This document shows positions 1 through 7,736 of a stretch of DNA of 64,000 nt, one piece after another. The stretch spans positions 1 through 64,000 of the forward strand of contig NZ_NGLE02000001.1 of the NCBI RefSeq assembly GCF_002140715.2, read 5' to 3'. The notes beneath the pieces are model-generated. The model ran no database searches. It was not told the DNA's origin and worked only from the letters and a program-made list of their open reading frames with translations. Every line of letters starts with the position of its first letter. The stretch's first letter is position 1. This DNA is from Enterococcus sp. 4G2_DIV0659. GTDB lineage: Bacteria > Bacillota > Bacilli > Lactobacillales > Enterococcaceae. The translations under genes and the position numbers were made by a program.

Positions 1-2
1 AT

Positions 3-1193
3 AGCCCAGAAACGTCGTTATTTAATAAGAGAGAGACACTATTTAACTTTGATAAAGCGCGTAAAGAAATTCGTAAAGAAGATACGGTGTTTTTATTTGA
101 AGGGTTTATGGACGTGATCGCAGCTTGGCAAGCTGGTATCACAAGTGGTGTGGCTTCAATGGGGACGAGTCTGACTAATGAGCAGATTCGTAAGTTGGAA
201 AGAGTAGCGAAAGAACTTGTGGTTTGTTATGATGGTGACGCTGCCGGTGTAGAGGCAACCAATCGAGCTATTTCATTACTAAGTGAGCATAGCCGCTTTC
301 AATTAAGTATTGTTAGTATTCCTGAAAAATTAGATCCAGATGAGTATTTAAGAAAATATGGCAACGATTCTTTTCGAGAGTTGGCACTTCATGGTCGGGA
401 AACGGTTTTTAGCTTTAAGATGCAATATCATCGCTTGACTAGAAACATGAACAATGAGAAAGAACAGCTGGACTATGTCAATGATTTGCTAAAAGAATTG
501 ATTTTAGTACAGTCTCCTTTAGAGCGAGATCGTTATTTGAATCAACTAGCGCAAGAGTTTCAATTGTCCTTTCATTCGTTGGAAGAACAGCTTAAACAGT
601 TGGAAACACAACAACGATCAACCAAACGAAGAGAAAGACAGCAACAAGTGGCTCCTCCTCCTCAAGAATTTGAGTATGAGATAGACGAGTTGCAGCTGCC
701 ACCGGAAATGTTCGAAGAAAATCCTGCTCCAGCCGTTCAAAATAAGCGGCCATTAACTCAAGTCGAAAAAGCTGAACGTACATTGTTATATCGTTTGATG
801 AATGAACAAAGTGTTAGAAATCAACTCTTTCAACTCGCTGATTTTAGTTTTGCTCATGACCAGTATCAAGAACTTTATTTGTTGTTAGATAGCTACTTGA
901 GTGTACATGATGACTTTCTTTTAGCTGATTTTTTGGATTATTTAAAAGAAGAGACAATTAAAAAATTAGCTATCGAGATTAGCTATCAGACGATTTCAGA
1001 AGAAAGTTCTGACCGAGAAATGGCTGATGTTTTAAGGGTTATCCAAAATTCAAGCTTGGAAGAGGAAATTTCTGAGAAACAAGTGCAAAAAAAAGAAGCC
1101 GAACGTTTTGGTAATAAACAATTAGTTGATGAATTATCAATTGAACTCATCAGCTTAGTAAAACAATTGCAAAAAAGTCGTACAGTGTCCTAA
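3..1193 (+). CDS. dnaG: DNA primase DnaG, 5' part outside the window
   Basis: Primase makes the RNA primers for chromosome replication and binds the replicative helicase. The reading frame is open from base 3, so the gene starts before the window; 396 codons are visible. They begin inside the TOPRIM catalytic core: FEGFMDV and the metal-binding DGDAAG motif (CYDGDAAGVEA) are present. After residue about 150 comes the linker and the helical C-terminal region that binds DnaB-type helicase, with an acidic, Gln/Pro-rich stretch in between. The zinc-binding N-terminus is missing only because of the window edge. rpoD follows after 79 bases, the classic macromolecular synthesis operon order of Firmicutes. 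The GTG at 87 is internal and is not the start. Confidence 0.95.
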   Translation, partial: SPETSLFNKRETLFNFDKARKEIRKEDTVFLFEGFMDVIAAWQAGITSGVASMGTSLTNEQIRKLERVAKELVVCYDGDAAGVEATNRAISLLSEHSRFQLSIVSIPEKLDPDEYLRKYGNDSFRELALHGRETVFSFKMQYHRLTRNMNNEKEQLDYVNDLLKELILVQSPLERDRYLNQLAQEFQLSFHSLEEQLKQLETQQRSTKRRERQQQVAPPPQEFEYEIDELQLPPEMFEENPAPAVQNKRPLTQVEKAERTLLYRLMNEQSVRNQLFQLADFSFAHDQYQELYLLLDSYLSVHDDFLLADFLDYLKEETIKKLAIEISYQTISEESSDREMADVLRVIQNSSLEEEISEKQVQKKEAERFGNKQLVDELSIELISLVKQLQKSRTVS

Positions 1194-1204
1194 GCAGAAA
1201 TTCT

Positions 1205-1234
1205 TTGACAACGTATTTGACTATTATTTATATA
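1205..1234 (+). promoter_or_regulatory. Probable sigma-A promoter in front of rpoD
   Basis: A perfect -35 box TTGACA at 1205-1210 is followed after 18 bases by TATATT at 1229-1234 (or TTATAT with 17 bases). It sits in the short dnaG-rpoD gap and would let rpoD be transcribed apart from dnaG. Inferred from sequence only. Confidence 0.55.
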
Positions 1235-1272
1235 TTTTTAGCCAAATGGAAAAATGAAGGGGGCCTTCTTTC

Positions 1273-2379
1273 ATGGAAAAAGAAACAGAAAAAAAATATG
1301 CAGCTGCATTGGCAGCCTTTATCAAAGAGAGCAAACCGAAAGGGAATGTTCTTTATGATGATTTAACAAACAAATTAGCAACGCCATTTACATTAAATGC
1401 GGATGAAATGGAAAAGTTGATCCAAAAAGTTGAAGATGCTGGAATCAGCGTCGTTGATGAAAATGGTGATCCAAGTGAACATAGTCTTAAAAAAGACGCA
1501 AAAGTTGCTGAAAAAGCCCAAATGGAAGATTTATCTGCCCCGACTGGTGTTAAAATTAATGATCCTGTTCGTATGTATTTAAAAGAAATCGGACGTGTTC
1601 AATTGTTAACGGCAGCTGAAGAAGTTGAACTTGCATTAAAAATTGAAGAAGGCGATCAAGAAGCAAAACAACGTTTAGCAGAAGCTAACTTGCGTTTAGT
1701 TGTTTCGATTGCGAAACGGTATGTCGGACGTGGTATGCAGTTTCTTGATTTGATCCAAGAAGGAAATATGGGTCTAATGAAAGCTGTTGAGAAATTTGAT
1801 TACCGAAAAGGATTTAAATTTTCTACCTATGCGACTTGGTGGATTCGTCAAGCAATCACCCGTGCAATTGCTGACCAAGCAAGAACCATTCGAATTCCTG
1901 TTCATATGGTAGAGACAATTAATAAATTGATTCGAATCCAACGTCAATTACTACAAGATTTAGGGCGGGAACCAACGCCAGAAGAAATTGGTGCTGAAAT
2001 GGATCTGCCCACTGAAAAAGTCCGTGAAATCTTAAAAATTGCTCAAGAGCCAGTTTCTTTAGAAACACCAATTGGTGAAGAAGATGATTCACATCTTGGA
2101 GATTTCATTGAAGACCAAGATGCGACAAGTCCGGCTGAACATGCAGCGTATGAGTTGTTAAAAGAGCAACTGGAAGATGTTTTAGACACGCTGACAGATC
2201 GTGAGGAAAATGTTTTACGGTTACGTTTTGGTTTAGATGATGGACGTACACGCACTTTAGAAGAAGTAGGAAAAGTCTTCGGAGTAACACGTGAACGGAT
2301 TCGTCAAATCGAAGCAAAAGCATTACGTAAATTACGCCATCCTTCTCGTTCTAAACAATTAAAAGATTTTCTAGAATAA
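1273..2379 (+). CDS. rpoD: Primary sigma factor RpoD (SigA)
   Basis: Housekeeping sigma-70 factor that directs RNA polymerase to -35/-10 promoters. The 368-residue length is typical of enterococcal SigA. Region 1.1 is followed by region 1.2 ([11 protein letters not shown]), region 2 with the -10 recognition helix ([18 protein letters not shown]), region 3, and region 4.2 at the C-terminus with the -35 helix-turn-helix ([20 protein letters not shown]). The ATG at 1273 lies after an AAGGGGG-type ribosome site at about 1257-1263. Downstream of dnaG, with its own likely promoter in the gap; a terminator follows the stop codon. Confidence 0.97.
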   Translation: MEKETEKKYAAALAAFIKESKPKGNVLYDDLTNKLATPFTLNADEMEKLIQKVEDAGISVVDENGDPSEHSLKKDAKVAEKAQMEDLSAPTGVKINDPVRMYLKEIGRVQLLTAAEEVELALKIEEGDQEAKQRLAEANLRLVVSIAKRYVGRGMQFLDLIQEGNMGLMKAVEKFDYRKGFKFSTYATWWIRQAITRAIADQARTIRIPVHMVETINKLIRIQRQLLQDLGREPTPEEIGAEMDLPTEKVREILKIAQEPVSLETPIGEEDDSHLGDFIEDQDATSPAEHAAYELLKEQLEDVLDTLTDREENVLRLRFGLDDGRTRTLEEVGKVFGVTRERIRQIEAKALRKLRHPSRSKQLKDFLE

Positions 2380-2400
2380 GAAGTTTTTCGTTAAAATTTG

Positions 2401-2440
2401 AACAGCTCTTTTCGATTTTTTTCGGAAAGGGCTGTTTTTA
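2401..2440 (+). terminator. Rho-independent terminator of rpoD
   Basis: An 11-base stem (2401-2411 with 2426-2436, one G-U pair) is followed by a T run. It separates the dnaG-rpoD unit from the zinc-ribbon gene. Confidence 0.8.
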
Positions 2441-2473
2441 AACAATCGTAATAAAAAAGTCACAGAGTACATA

Positions 2474-2502
2474 TTGGAAGAAACACGATTTTATGGTAGA
2501 TT
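2474..2502 (+). promoter_or_regulatory. Candidate promoter of the zinc-ribbon membrane protein
   Basis: TTGGAA (2474-2479), 17-base spacer, TAGATT (2497-2502), 38 bases before the start codon. Both boxes are imperfect, so this is a modest call. Confidence 0.4.
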
Positions 2503-2539
2503 AGATTTAATTGAATGAGTAGAATGTGAGGCGGAATGA

Positions 2540-4471
2540 ATGACGAAACAATGTCCGAATTGCGGAAATGAAATAAACAACCAAGAAGAAGTATGTAAAA
2601 AATGCGGTTCTTCTCTCAAAGAATCAAGTACCTCTAAAAAAAATGAACAATCAAGTGAACCAAAAGAACAGACATCTAACTTTTTGAATAAAGATCAAAA
2701 TGAAAATATTGAATGGTCAGAGTTTAAAGATATGAGCATAGGTCATGTAATGACAATGTTTAACGAACAAAAATCAGAAGAAAAAACAACAAGTTCAGAA
2801 GAAAAAATCGAACCAACCCCAAAAAATGAACCAATAATAGAAAATAAAGATGAAAAAGCATCTGATAATTTGATTAACCAAGAAATAGAATCAGACATGT
2901 TAAATCAATATATCAATGAACACAAAAACGAGCTGACTGAAGAGGAAAAAAGCGCAACAGAAGAAGAATCACTGGATGAACAACCAAATAAAGAAGAGCT
3001 TATTTCAGAGAGTCCTTTAGATACAGAAGATGCAGAACAAAATGAAATCCCATCAAATGAATATGATGACGACAAAACTTCTGAAAACGAAGAACTTGAA
3101 ACACCTGCAAAAGAATCAATGAATAAAGAAATTACTAAATTCAATAAGCCAGAAGAAAAAATCGAGACCGCTCAACCAATTGGACCCAAATCTTTACCAG
3201 AAGAAAAAGTTGAGATTCCATCAAAAAGTAAAAAACCAGAAGAGATTGAAATGGATGCAGCGCCTATTTTCTTTAAAGACACAGAAGAAGTAAAACCTTC
3301 GAAAGATCATTTCAATAAACCAGAAAGCTCCAAAGTAGATCTATTTAAATCAGAAACGAAAACGCAGTATTCACCTCAGCCAAAAAATTATAAAAAAATG
3401 TCAATTATATTAGCTGCTGTAGTTGTACTTGCAGGAGGCACATGGTTTGTCTACAATCAAATGCAAAAAAAATCCACAGTAGAAACACAAGTTTCACAAA
3501 AACAGGAAAAATTGATAAGCCAAACAGAAAAAGAATTAGAAAGTTATTTTACAGATAAAAGCCAAGTATTCATTAAGCCAGAAATGACAAATGTTAGCAC
3601 GAAAACAATCAAAGAAAATTTAGATACACTGAAAAATGAGTCTGATTATAAAAAACTAGAAGCTGTATATAATAAAATTAATGAAAAGCAAGCAGCGATT
3701 ACAAAAGTAAATGAATTGTTTGCTCAACCAATTATTGCAGGAAATAAATTAAATGATGCAGTAATTAAAGCGGATAAAAAGATCGAGCTAGGAAAACGTG
3801 AAGAAAAAGATGGCTTAGATAAATTACTTAACCAAGCGACGACTCAAGCAACAGATCAATACGACCAATTGCAAAAAGCAAAAACTGCTGTTGATGTTTT
3901 TTATAAAAATAATGAATTTACTGAGGCTTTGACGAATGAAACATATACAACTGCTAAGACAGAAGTAGACAAAGTCAAAAGCGAAACCTTGCGTAAACCA
4001 TTAAGTGATATTTTAGTGAATGCAGACAAACTACTAAAAGAGGCACAAGCGCAGCAGCAAGCATACACAGAACAACAAACCGCACAGAATAATCAAAATA
4101 CAGGTTCTTCTGATTACCAAGGGAGTACCACCCAGACACCTGTGAATGGGCAACAACCTGATCCAAATGGCTTCTCAGGACCAAATGCGAATGGGGTTTA
4201 TACTGACCCAGTTTATACTGTAAATGAAAACGATGTAGCAGATACAAACAATCCTGCTTGGATTTGGGCTCCTGGTATCAAAGAAAAAGTAATTAACATA
4301 AGTATCCAGCGTGGGTATATCAGAGAAGGAGCATACACGTTATATCCAGCTAGAATTATTAACGGTGAAGGTTATTACAACCTTTACGGGGCAGATAATC
4401 AATATCTTGTCACCATTAATGCAAAAACAGGCTGGTTCAAAGGAAATGCTTCAAGAAACGCGGGACGATAA
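2540..4471 (+). CDS. Zinc-ribbon, single-pass membrane protein with long extracellular part
   Basis: The exact function is not recognised. The N-terminus is a compact zinc ribbon with two CxxC knuckles (CPNCGNEI and CKKCGSS, residues about 5-24). A very acidic, low-complexity Glu/Ser/Asn/Lys linker of roughly 260 residues follows, then one hydrophobic segment at about 287-305 (MSIILAAVVVLAGGTWFVYN). The rest, about 340 residues, is predicted to lie outside: a helical coiled-coil-like part (about 315-505), a Gln/Asn-rich linker, and a small globular end rich in Trp, Tyr and Gly (PAWIWAPGIKEK, INGEGYYNLYG). The layout resembles TcaA-like zinc-ribbon envelope proteins of Firmicutes, which is an architectural comparison only. 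It is a single-gene unit between terminator-like structures. Confidence 0.8.
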   Translation: MTKQCPNCGNEINNQEEVCKKCGSSLKESSTSKKNEQSSEPKEQTSNFLNKDQNENIEWSEFKDMSIGHVMTMFNEQKSEEKTTSSEEKIEPTPKNEPIIENKDEKASDNLINQEIESDMLNQYINEHKNELTEEEKSATEEESLDEQPNKEELISESPLDTEDAEQNEIPSNEYDDDKTSENEELETPAKESMNKEITKFNKPEEKIETAQPIGPKSLPEEKVEIPSKSKKPEEIEMDAAPIFFKDTEEVKPSKDHFNKPESSKVDLFKSETKTQYSPQPKNYKKMSIILAAVVVLAGGTWFVYNQMQKKSTVETQVSQKQEKLISQTEKELESYFTDKSQVFIKPEMTNVSTKTIKENLDTLKNESDYKKLEAVYNKINEKQAAITKVNELFAQPIIAGNKLNDAVIKADKKIELGKREEKDGLDKLLNQATTQATDQYDQLQKAKTAVDVFYKNNEFTEALTNETYTTAKTEVDKVKSETLRKPLSDILVNADKLLKEAQAQQQAYTEQQTAQNNQNTGSSDYQGSTTQTPVNGQQPDPNGFSGPNANGVYTDPVYTVNENDVADTNNPAWIWAPGIKEKVINISIQRGYIREGAYTLYPARIINGEGYYNLYGADNQYLVTINAKTGWFKGNASRNAGR

Positions 4472-4495
4472 TATTCATTTTTAAAAATTAAAAAA

Positions 4496-4644
4496 TGAGG
4501 TTGGAACAAAAAACGTTAATTCCAAAAAAACAATCCAATGAGTCACTAGCTGTATTGTATAGGAGTTACTATTGATTCTGCCATTGATTCGGATTTCATG
4601 TGATTGGGATATGACTCAACGAGTTATGTCCCAATCACGTTTTC
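4496..4644 (+). repeat. Candidate dispersed intergenic element with terminator-like hairpin (copy A)
   Basis: The non-coding stretch begins with TGAGGTTGGAACAAAAAACG and ends in a strong 18-base hairpin (4600-4617 with 4621-4638, loop AAC, followed by CGTTTT). A second segment at 45178-45325 has the same layout and shares the hairpin tip GACTCAAYGAGTYATGTC. It may be an enterococcal intergenic repeat that also terminates transcription. The middle parts of the two copies align poorly. Confidence 0.45.
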
Positions 4645-4701
4645 CATCTATACTAATCAAGGTTGAACACTATCCCGGCCTTTGAATCAAAGGAGAATGA
4701 T

Positions 4702-5406
4702 ATGGAGAATAAAAATTATGTGACGTTTAAAGAAGGCATAAACGCATGTATTCCAACAATTTTAGGTTATTTAGGTATTGGTATCGCAGCAGGAGTCGTC
4801 GGGAAAAATGTAGGGCTGTCTATAGTAGAAATTGCGTTGATGTCAATACTGGTTTATGCTGGAGGGGCACAATTTATTATTTGTGGCATGTTGGCCATTT
4901 ATTCACCAATTTCTGCTATTATATTTACTACCTTTTTAGTTAATTTACGGCATTTTTTGATGAGCATGTCAGTCGCTCCTTATTTTAAAGAAGAACCGTT
5001 AGTGACAAATATCGGAATTGGAACACTTTTAACAGATGAATCGTATGGCGTATTGATGACTGCTGTAGCAAATAATCATCGAGTGAGTTCGGCATGGATG
5101 CATGGGTTAAATATCACTGCTTATCTAGCATGGATAGCCTCAACGATTCTTGGAGGGTTATTAGGAACTTGGATTCCAGATCCATACGTATTTGGACTAG
5201 ATTTTGCTTTGGTAGCTATGTTTGCTGGGTTGTTTATATTACAAGTAGATGGTCCGATGAAAAAACGAACAAAAGAAACATTGATTGTACTGGGAACTGT
5301 TTGTTTTTCTTTATACTTATTTATGGGCTTTTTTTCGGCAGAGCTGTCTGTTTTATTTTCAACGCTTTTAGGATGTACGGTTGGGATGGTGAATCATCAT
5401 GAGTAG
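4702..5406 (+). CDS. azlC: AzlC-type branched-chain amino acid exporter, large subunit
   Basis: Membrane subunit of the two-component AzlCD exporter of branched-chain amino acids and analogues. The frame is open from a TTG at 4663, but the ATG at 4702 has AGGAG (4691-4695) at a spacing of six bases and gives the usual family N-terminus (MENKNYVTFKEG). The 234-residue product is strongly hydrophobic with about five to seven membrane segments and carries the AzlC hallmarks YAGGAQF and NLRHFLMS. azlD overlaps it by 8 bases, so the subunits are translationally coupled. Family knowledge links AzlCD to export of valine, leucine, isoleucine or azaleucine; the actual substrate cannot be read from sequence. 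Confidence 0.9.
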   Translation: MENKNYVTFKEGINACIPTILGYLGIGIAAGVVGKNVGLSIVEIALMSILVYAGGAQFIICGMLAIYSPISAIIFTTFLVNLRHFLMSMSVAPYFKEEPLVTNIGIGTLLTDESYGVLMTAVANNHRVSSAWMHGLNITAYLAWIASTILGGLLGTWIPDPYVFGLDFALVAMFAGLFILQVDGPMKKRTKETLIVLGTVCFSLYLFMGFFSAELSVLFSTLLGCTVGMVNHHE

Positions 5407-5725
5407 CAATTACGTTTTATTAACGATTTTAGGTTGTTCTATTGCTACATGGATTCCAAGAATATTTCCGTTTGTGATTTCAAGACGGGTTGATTTTCCA
5501 GAATGGTTTTTGCGCTTTTTATCCTATATCCCAATTTGTATCTTGACGGCATTATTATTTCAGAGTATTTTAGAAATTCAGACAATCGGTTTTCCTAAAC
5601 TCAAAACAATTGAAGCCTTAAGCTGCGTGCCTACTTTATTTGTGGCTATACGTACAAAAGATTTAATGAAAACTGTTTTGGCAGGAGTCCTTACAGTTGC
5701 ACTATTACGCATTTTTTTAGGCTAA
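5399..5725 (+). CDS. azlD: AzlD-type branched-chain amino acid exporter, small subunit
   Basis: A small 108-residue membrane protein with about four hydrophobic segments, typical in size and composition for AzlD, the partner required by AzlC. The start ATG lies inside the azlC end (8-base overlap), the usual arrangement for this pair. The family features near the N-terminus are seen: a TWIPRIFPFVI stretch followed by a basic-acidic loop and FLSYIPICILTALLFQS. No separate promoter is expected. The S1-domain gene follows after only 19 bases and may be co-transcribed. Confidence 0.9.
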   Translation: MSSNYVLLTILGCSIATWIPRIFPFVISRRVDFPEWFLRFLSYIPICILTALLFQSILEIQTIGFPKLKTIEALSCVPTLFVAIRTKDLMKTVLAGVLTVALLRIFLG

Positions 5726-5744
5726 ATGCCAGAAGGAGAAAATT

Positions 5745-6608
5745 ATGAACGAACTATTAGCACAAGTATTTACTGCACTAGTTATCGATGAAAATGAAAA
5801 ATATTACTTTTTACAAAAAAACGGGATTACCTTACGATTGGCTAAAGAAGAAGGTTCCCATGAAATTGGTGAAGCCGTAGAAGGCTTTGGTTATATGAAC
5901 CAAAAACAAGAACCTGAGATGACAACTAATATCCCAACTGCTCGAATAGGGCAATTTGCTTTTGGAACGGTTACAGGTACTAGACGCGATTTAGGTGCCT
6001 TTGTGGATATTGGGTTAAAAGATAAAGATGTAGTTGTTTCCTTAGACGAGCTTCCTGTGATGCGTGAGTTATGGCCAAAAAAAGGGGATCAATTGATGGT
6101 TTCTTTAAAAGTGGACAATAAAGAACGTATTTGGGGCGAGTTAGCTGATGAAAAAATCTTTAAGGCTATGGCAAAACAAGGAAACGAAGAGCTAAAAAAC
6201 CAGAACATCAAAGGGATTGTGTATCGCTTAAAATTAGCAGGAACCTTTATATTAACAGAGGATTTTTATATAGGCTTTATCCATCCTTCAGAGCGCTATC
6301 AAGAGCCTCGTTTAGGGGAAAAAGTAGAAGGAAGAGTCATTGGGGTTCGACCAGACGGCGTATTAAATCTATCGCTAAAACCGCGTGGATACGAAGTGAT
6401 AAGTGATGATGCAGCGATGATACTGACTTTCCTAGAACGTGCAGCGGACCATAAAATTCCTTTTACAGATAAATCAAATCCAGAAGACATCAAACAAACT
6501 TTTGGTATCAGTAAAGCCCAGTTCAAACGGGCAATGGGCAATTTATTGAAGCAAGGGAAGATTAGCCAAGAAGCAGGTTATACGATTTTAAAAGAAAAAC
6601 AAGATTAA
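5745..6608 (+). CDS. cvfB: CvfB/YitL-family S1-domain RNA-binding protein
   Basis: The 287 residues match the CvfB family in length and layout: tandem S1-like OB folds (residues about 60-130 with GTVTGTRRDLGAFVDIGL, and about 150-215 with VEGRVIGVRPDGVLNLSLKP) and a C-terminal winged-helix domain of about 70 residues (KSNPEDIKQTFGISKAQFKR). CvfB of Staphylococcus binds RNA and influences virulence gene expression; the role here is inferred from family. The start ATG at 5745 follows an AGAAGGAG site. It is 19 bases after azlD and may share its transcript. Confidence 0.88.
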   Translation: MNELLAQVFTALVIDENEKYYFLQKNGITLRLAKEEGSHEIGEAVEGFGYMNQKQEPEMTTNIPTARIGQFAFGTVTGTRRDLGAFVDIGLKDKDVVVSLDELPVMRELWPKKGDQLMVSLKVDNKERIWGELADEKIFKAMAKQGNEELKNQNIKGIVYRLKLAGTFILTEDFYIGFIHPSERYQEPRLGEKVEGRVIGVRPDGVLNLSLKPRGYEVISDDAAMILTFLERAADHKIPFTDKSNPEDIKQTFGISKAQFKRAMGNLLKQGKISQEAGYTILKEKQD

Positions 6609-6643
6609 AAAGGCTGAGAATAAATTGTTTTTCTTTTCTAATT

Positions 6644-6682
6644 GAGAATCACTTGCAAATATATTCGAGTTATTTTATACTT
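6644..6682 (+). promoter_or_regulatory. Probable fur promoter with Fur-box-like operator
   Basis: TTGCAA (6654-6659) and TATACT (6677-6682) are 17 bases apart. Overlapping the -35 box, TGAGAATCACTTGCA (6644-6658) matches the 7-1-7 Fur pattern at about 10 of 14 positions (left half 6 of 7, right half 4 of 7). This would fit autoregulation, but the right half is weak. Confidence 0.4.
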
Positions 6683-6746
6683 ATTATAATTAAAAAGTAG
6701 GGATTTAAGTTACAGATTAAAATAATTATAAATAAGGGGCTACAAT

Positions 6747-7214
6747 ATGGATTCAACTGCTGCTTTAAAGAAGACGAAACAACAATTGCATGAATCTGGT
6801 TTCAAGCTGACGCCTCAAAGAGAAGCAACAGTTTTGGTATTACTAGAAAATGAGAAGGACCATCTTTCGGCAGAAGAAATTTATTTTTTAGTGAAACAAA
6901 AGAGCCCGGAGATCGGTTTAGCAACGGTTTATCGCACATTAGAAATTTTAACGGACTTGAAAGTCGTAGACAAGGTAAGTTTTAATGACGGATTGGCTCG
7001 TTATGACTTACGAAAAGAAGGAGCAAAGCATTTCCATCATCATCTTTTATGTTTGGAATGTGGGAATATCGAAGAAGTGGAAGAAGATTTGTTAGGCGAA
7101 GTGGAACAAGTGATCGAACAAAGATATCATTTTATGGTAAAAGACCATCGATTGACCTTTCATGGTATCTGCGAAGAGTGCCAACAAAAAAAGAAAAATC
7201 AGCCAACTGACTAA
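6747..7214 (+). CDS. fur: Fur-family iron-responsive repressor
   Basis: Metal-dependent DNA-binding regulator of 155 residues. The N-terminal winged helix (about 1-85) carries FKLTPQREATVL and the Fur-type recognition helix LATVYRTLEIL, which favours Fur over PerR (usually VATVYNNL) or Zur. The C-terminal dimerisation domain has the HFHHHLLCLECGNIEEV metal site with a CxxC pair and a second CEEC at the end, the structural zinc ligands. ATG 6747 follows AAGGGG. The fur gene next to gap and obgE is the arrangement known from Enterococcus. A Fur-like box in the promoter hints at autoregulation. The metal sensed is inferred. Confidence 0.88.
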   Translation: MDSTAALKKTKQQLHESGFKLTPQREATVLVLLENEKDHLSAEEIYFLVKQKSPEIGLATVYRTLEILTDLKVVDKVSFNDGLARYDLRKEGAKHFHHHLLCLECGNIEEVEEDLLGEVEQVIEQRYHFMVKDHRLTFHGICEECQQKKKNQPTD

Positions 7215-7238
7215 TTGATTCATTGATCAATGAATCAA
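7215..7238. repeat. 24-base perfect palindrome directly after fur
   Basis: The 12-base arm TTGATTCATTGA is followed at once by its exact complement, beginning at the base after the fur stop codon. There is no T tract, so it is not a normal terminator. A weaker hairpin follows (ACTCAAAACA at about 7243 against TGTTTTGAAT at about 7270). From here to 7383 no other gene is seen. Confidence 0.7.
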
Positions 7239-7383
7239 TACAACTCAAAACAAAGCTAAAACTAAGTTCTGTTTTGAATGTTATCCATGGAAAAATGGTG
7301 GAAGTAAAAGTCATTGTGTTTTATTTTACTGATGGTAAAGGTCTCTGTTTTGAAATCTTTGTTTTTCGTTCTAATGAAAGTGA

Positions 7384-7412
7384 TTGACTTCTCATCAAGA
7401 ATCTCTTACAAT
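7384..7412 (+). promoter_or_regulatory. Promoter of the aroF T-box leader
   Basis: TTGACT (7384-7389), exactly 17 bases, TACAAT (7407-7412). It is placed as needed for a transcript starting near 7419 that contains the whole T-box leader. Confidence 0.7.
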
Positions 7413-7418
7413 GACTTC

Positions 7419-7700
7419 AATAAACAATAAAAGTTTTGATAAGAACTAGTAGAATAATTCAGGTGAACAGAAAGTTGCCGGTTGTTGAGAGGCGCATAAA
7501 CCTATGTTATTTGAATTCCTCTTTGAACTTCACACCGAATAAAGTAGGCTGTGCCGGTTAGTGTACCCGTTATAGTACAAAGGTATAATTTTGTACCTGA
7601 TAAGTCAATGAGTGTAAGCTGATTGTAAACAAAGGTGGTAACACGGATCGTTCGGTCTCGTCCTTTTCAGAAATGAGAAGGACGAGGCTTTTTTTATTTA
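7419..7700 (+). promoter_or_regulatory. T-box leader, probably tyrosine-specific, controlling DAHP synthase
   Basis: T-box RNAs read tRNA charging and switch a terminator on or off. The parts seen, in order, are: AGUA of the specifier loop's 5' strand (about 7450-7453), a GGTTGTTGAGAGGCGC stem I region (about 7482), the specifier region GTGTACCCGTTAT with UAC (Tyr) at 7564-7566 just before the conserved CCGUUA, a stem III hairpin (7575-7581 with 7590-7596), the T-box AAAGGTGGTAACACG (7631-7645), and the terminator (13-base stem 7657-7669 with 7674-7686, GAAA loop, T run). The UGGU in the T-box pairs with ACCA, fitting the discriminator A of tRNA-Tyr. The codon choice is read by position, not by folding. 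Confidence 0.85.
7657..7697 (+). terminator. Regulated terminator of the T-box leader
   Basis: CTCGTCCTTTTCA pairs with TGAGAAGGACGAG (one G-U) around a GAAA loop, followed by GCTTTTTTTATTT. It forms when tRNA is charged and stops transcription before aroF. Confidence 0.85.
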
Positions 7701-7736
7701 TTGTTTGAATAAAAGAAAATGAAGGGAAGTTATCGT

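Noticed and set aside
592..783. Minus-strand open frame inside dnaG
   Set aside because: No ribosome site, no family resemblance, and it mirrors the well-supported dnaG frame. The same holds for most other overlapping open frames, for example 3975-4247, 13594-14109 and 46655-47038.
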